64,000 bases of DNA from CAUZJF01 sp965248605 (lineage in GTDB: Bacteria > Chloroflexota > Dehalococcoidia > Lucifugimonadales > CAUZJF01): contig CBDFJV010000006.1 in NCBI GenBank assembly GCA_965248605.1, positions 558,001 to 622,000 of the forward strand, written 5' to 3'. Position 1 is the stretch's first letter; each line of letters starts with the position of its first letter. Made by a program: the position numbers and the translations under genes. The notes below the pieces were generated by a model. It searched no databases and was not told the DNA's origin. It worked only from the letters and a program-made list of their open reading frames with translations. Shown here in pieces: positions 61,390 to 64,000 of this stretch.

Positions 61390-62197
61390 TCCGGAGCTCC
61401 CCAAACCGGGCGGCATCGGCGACCTTATACTGATCGGCAGCGGCAAGGGCGGCGTTGGCAAGACCACCGTCAGCATCAACCTGGCGCTCGCGCTGTCGCA
61501 AAAGGGCCGCAAGGTCGCTTTGCTGGACGCCGACATTTATGGGCCGGACGTACCTCTGCTGTTAGGGGTCAGACGTACTCAAGAGGCCGGCCGTTGGGCG
61601 GCTAGTCTGCCGGTCCTGACTTCCCGGCCCGAGAACGCCAAACCCGAGATACCCTCCTTCGAGCGGTTCGGCCTCCGGACCATGTCCATTGGGTTCCTGA
61701 TCGCGGAGAGCCAGACGGCCCAGATCGGAAGCGACCTCGCCGTCGGGCAGCTGGCCAAGTCCCTGCTCTATCTCGTGGACTGGGGCGACGCCGACACGAT
61801 GATCGTCGACCTGCCTCCGGGCTCCGACGAGCCGATGGGGACGATCGTCAAATCGACTGACGTGACCGGCGGTATTCTGGTCACGACTCCGCAAGACGTG
61901 GCCCGGCTCGACGCCACCCGAGAGCTGAAGCGTTTCGAGAGCGTGTCGCTGCCGGTAATCGGAGTCGTCGAGAACATGAGCTACTTCGAGTGCGGCCACT
62001 GCGGCGAGCGCCAAGAGGTGTTCAGCCGTGGCTCGCGGTACACCGACCTGGGCGCCCCGATCATCGGCGAGGTCCCGCTGGATGCCGAGGCCAGCGCCCT
62101 CGCGAACTCTGGCGTACCCGTGATGGCCAGTGAGACGGAGAGCCCCGCGAAGGCCGCGTTCGGGAGCCTCGCGGACGAGGTCGTCCGGCGGCTTTGA
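61382..62197 (+). CDS. Mrp/NBP35-type P-loop ATPase
   Basis: 271 residues from ATG 61382, overlapping the upstream stop by eight bases. Deviant Walker A GKGGVGKTT at 22-30, Walker B-like DLPPGSDEP and the ENMSYFECGHCGERQEVF segment with a CxxC pair, as in Mrp/NBP35 proteins that carry and transfer [4Fe-4S] clusters (also called ApbC). MinD/ParA-type alternatives fit less well because of the CxxC. Cytoplasmic. Overlap suggests cotranscription with the sigma-BFN gene. Confidence 0.88.
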   Translation: MSNPELPKPGGIGDLILIGSGKGGVGKTTVSINLALALSQKGRKVALLDADIYGPDVPLLLGVRRTQEAGRWAASLPVLTSRPENAKPEIPSFERFGLRTMSIGFLIAESQTAQIGSDLAVGQLAKSLLYLVDWGDADTMIVDLPPGSDEPMGTIVKSTDVTGGILVTTPQDVARLDATRELKRFESVSLPVIGVVENMSYFECGHCGERQEVFSRGSRYTDLGAPIIGEVPLDAEASALANSGVPVMASETESPAKAAFGSLADEVVRRL

Positions 62198-62253
62198 CCG
62201 CCTTTACCTGTGCAGAGACGCCTCGCCAGGGCATCTCTACGTAGCCGGCCTGA

Positions 62254-62667
62254 TTACGGCACGACCCTTTGGATCCCCGCGATACGGTCGAAGTCTCTGT
62301 CGTAGCTCACGATCTCGTTTACTCCGCGATGCTCCATGTGAGCCACAGCCAAAGCGTCTTCAAAGTCGAGATATGGTGCCGAGGCGTATAAGTCCAATGC
62401 CTCAAGGTACACGCGCTTCTGTGGGAGCCTCAATCCTCGCAGCGTTAGAATCGGCAGCAGGCGAGCTTTGATCTCCTCGTGGCTCAGACGATAGGGTAAA
62501 CGGGGGGAAGAGAGCACGTAGACGACCTCCGCGACGATTGCCTCGCAGGTGAAGAGTTCCTCATTTCCCTGCGCCACGCGTTGGAAGAGTTGATAGCAAT
62601 CCTCGGCCATCATTTCGTTATCCCGGGTAAGATATCGCAGTATGACGTTCGTATCCAAAAACCTCAC
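62254..62667 (-). CDS. PIN-domain toxin (VapC type)
   Basis: 137 residues. PIN-domain acidic residues: D5 in RFLDTNVILRYLT, E45-like in CEAIVAEVVYVL, D95-region LDFEDALAVAHMEH and D120 in SYDRDFDRI. VapC toxins are Mg2+-dependent RNases that cleave tRNA or rRNA and are held in check by the partner antitoxin. ATG 62667 overlaps the antitoxin stop by four bases (ATGA). Together they make a chromosomal toxin-antitoxin pair. Confidence 0.88.
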   Translation of the reverse strand: MRFLDTNVILRYLTRDNEMMAEDCYQLFQRVAQGNEELFTCEAIVAEVVYVLSSPRLPYRLSHEEIKARLLPILTLRGLRLPQKRVYLEALDLYASAPYLDFEDALAVAHMEHRGVNEIVSYDRDFDRIAGIQRVVP

Positions 62668-62930
62668 GTCCGGCTCAACTCCCGCACGGTCTTTTCAGCT
62701 TTGGCTTCCTTGGCGATCCGGGAGAGCTCGTCGAAGTCTTCCGGCTTCCCGGAAGGCTTCACGGAACCATAGGCCGACTCCAGGCTGAATGTAACCGGCG
62801 CGAGGCGTACCTTACCGTCTTCGATCGAGAAGGTGACTTTGTCCCGGGGCTTCACTCCGAGCACCCTTCGCACCTCGACTGGGATGGTAACTTGACCGCG
62901 CTGTGTGATGGTCGTCGTGATCTCTTTCAT
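62664..62930 (-). CDS. AbrB/SpoVT-type antitoxin
   Basis: 88 residues from ATG 62930 (GAGAGG upstream). The swapped-hairpin domain is clear: TTTITQRGQVTIPVEVRRVL, GVKPRDKVTFSIEDGKVRL. The C-terminal tail (FDELSRIAKEAKAEKTVREL) should wrap the PIN toxin. It likely represses its own promoter; a 13-bp palindrome sits 32 bp upstream. First gene of the pair. Confidence 0.88.
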   Translation of the reverse strand: MKEITTTITQRGQVTIPVEVRRVLGVKPRDKVTFSIEDGKVRLAPVTFSLESAYGSVKPSGKPEDFDELSRIAKEAKAEKTVRELSRT

Positions 62931-62961
62931 GGCTCCTCTCAATGGTCTCACTCATAATCAT

Positions 62962-62974
62962 TGTTATCATAACA
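62962..62974 (-). promoter_or_regulatory. Palindrome upstream of the toxin-antitoxin pair (candidate operator)
   Basis: TGTTATCATAACA, 6-bp arms around one base, in an AT-rich stretch that also holds TTATGTTATGATAAC-type boxes on the minus strand. AbrB-type antitoxins bind such sites near their own promoter. Confidence 0.45.
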
Positions 62975-63146
62975 TAACATTGATACGTGCCATGAACATT
63001 ACCCACCGTAGTGGATTCACTACCACACTATCCTGTGGACTCAAAGCAACGAGGTCGCGCGCTACATAGACACACAACTGTCGGTCTGCGGGACGACCCT
63101 TAGGAGATAGTGCCCCCGGTGCGTCCGCTGCGCCTCTAGGCGGCGC

Positions 63147-64000
63147 TCACTCCATGTCGCCCCAGGTGTCGCCGGACTTCAGCTCGATATCGAGGGGGAC
63201 CACCAGGTCCATCGCGGACGGCATCAGCTCGAGCACGACGGTCTTCAGCGTGTCGAGCTCGTCTTGCGGCGCCTCGAAAATCAGCTCGTCGTGGACCTGA
63301 ACGACCATCATTGTCCGTAGCTTGAGCTCGTCGAGGCGTACTTGGATGTGGGCCATGGCGATCTTCAGGATGTCGGCGGCGGTGCCCTGGATAGGCATGT
63401 TGATGGCCATCCGCTCGCCGGAAGACCTGACCTGGAAGTTGCTGGAGCCGATTTCCGGGATGTACCGGCGGCGGCCGTTGAGGGTCTCGACGTACCCGGT
63501 CTCCCGGACCCGCGTCTTGATCGAGTCGATATAGTCTCGAATGCCTGGGTACTTGCCAAAGTAGGCCTCGGTGAACTCCTTGCCCTCCTCGGCGGTCAGA
63601 CCGGTCTGCCGGCTGATCCCAAAGGGGCTGAGTCCGTACACGACTCCGAAGTTCATGATCTTGGCGACGCGACGCATGTCGGCGGTCACTTCGCCAAGGT
63701 GCACTCCGTAAACCGACGACGCGGTGGCGTCGTGGATGTCCTGGCCGCTGCGGAACGCCTCGACGAGGCCGGTATCCTCGGAGAGGTGGGCCAGCACGCG
63801 TAGCTCGATCTGCGAATAGTCCGCCGCCAGGAGCGTCCAGTCGGGGGCGTCCTCCGCAATGAAAGCCCTGCGCACGTCCCTTCCGCGGTCGGTCCGGATG
63901 GGAATGTTCTGCACGTTTGGGTCGTTGCTCGAGACCCGGCCGGTGGCCGAGCCGGTCTGGTTATAGATCGTGTGGATGCGGCCCGTGCGGGGGTTCACCA
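63147..64000 (-). CDS. polA: DNA polymerase I, C-terminal part (5' end outside window)
   Basis: About 284 residues of the polymerase domain. Motif A DYSQIELRVLAHLS, O-helix RRVAKIMNFGVVYGLSPFG (the catalytic Lys and Tyr), motif QGTAADILKIAM and motif C VQVHDELIFE are all present, so the active site is complete. The frame continues past base 64000, so the 5'-nuclease, any proofreading domain and the polymerase fingers' start are outside. It ends at TGA 63147, about 195 bp before the toxin-antitoxin unit. Role: Okazaki-fragment maturation and repair. Confidence 0.96.
   Translation of the reverse strand, partial: VNPRTGRIHTIYNQTGSATGRVSSNDPNVQNIPIRTDRGRDVRRAFIAEDAPDWTLLAADYSQIELRVLAHLSEDTGLVEAFRSGQDIHDATASSVYGVHLGEVTADMRRVAKIMNFGVVYGLSPFGISRQTGLTAEEGKEFTEAYFGKYPGIRDYIDSIKTRVRETGYVETLNGRRRYIPEIGSSNFQVRSSGERMAINMPIQGTAADILKIAMAHIQVRLDELKLRTMMVVQVHDELIFEAPQDELDTLKTVVLELMPSAMDLVVPLDIELKSGDTWGDME

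Overview
The window is GC-rich bacterial DNA with short intergenic gaps, clear Shine-Dalgarno sites and ATG/GTG/TTG starts. The gene set (phytanoyl-CoA dioxygenase, HpcH/HpaI aldolase, MetE-like methyltransferase, BNR/NHL beta-propellers, DUF1800, YggT/ProC, FHA proteins) fits a Chloroflexota genome, perhaps of the Dehalococcoidia/SAR202 type. That is inferred from gene content alone; no rRNA gene is present. The left edge cuts a pirin gene and the right edge cuts polA.

Layout. 1-9.4 kb: pirin, a BNR propeller, an MFS transporter broken by an IS1182-type remnant, IS1380 copy 1, an FMN reductase, RTX-repeat fragments and a repeat-rich, glycine-rich surface protein. 9.9-11 kb: a DUF3179 gene with an in-frame UGA in its redox motif, a selenoprotein candidate. 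11-14 kb: a 234-bp tandem array and IS1380 copy 2. 14-19 kb: frameshifted pdxA-like gene, proC-yggT, DUF167, two TPR lipoproteins and DUF4185. 19-28.6 kb: a metallophosphoesterase split by IS1380 copy 3, two tRNAs, a pilin, and a Fur-type regulator followed by a cluster 9 (probably zinc) ABC importer that ends exactly at IS1380 copy 4. 28.7-34.3 kb: anti-sigma/ECF sigma pair, purple-acid-phosphatase-like exoenzyme, three tRNAs and two CE7-like esterases. 35-47.4 kb: DUF1800, NHL proteins, a lectin-kelch-RTX protein, aldo/keto reductase, IPTL-CTERM-like protein, PhyH-HEAT fusion, SDR and two FHA proteins. 47.4-64 kb: methyltransferase, small zinc ribbons, OppDF with a cysteine-synthase homologue, MetE-like enzyme, MNT/DUF433, CinA, DUF4037, VOC, HpcH/HpaI aldolase, an ABC exporter remnant, a sigma-70/BFN fusion with a nonsense codon, Mrp-type ATPase, a VapBC-type pair and polA.

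Functional units visible from gene order: fur-znuACB-like; ECF sigma with overlapping zinc-finger anti-sigma; oppD-oppF with the cysteine-synthase homologue; tandem CE7 esterases; tandem FHA proteins behind one promoter; AbrB/PIN toxin-antitoxin pair.

Four full-length IS1380-family elements of about 1.7 kb all keep 5-bp target duplications; copy 1 is a recombinant of the two sequence types. Many genes carry one disabling lesion (frameshift, nonsense codon, IS or deletion), so the window looks like decaying accessory DNA, with assembly error as the alternative for the point lesions. The observation most worth following is the UGA codon with a bSECIS-like hairpin in the DUF3179 gene.
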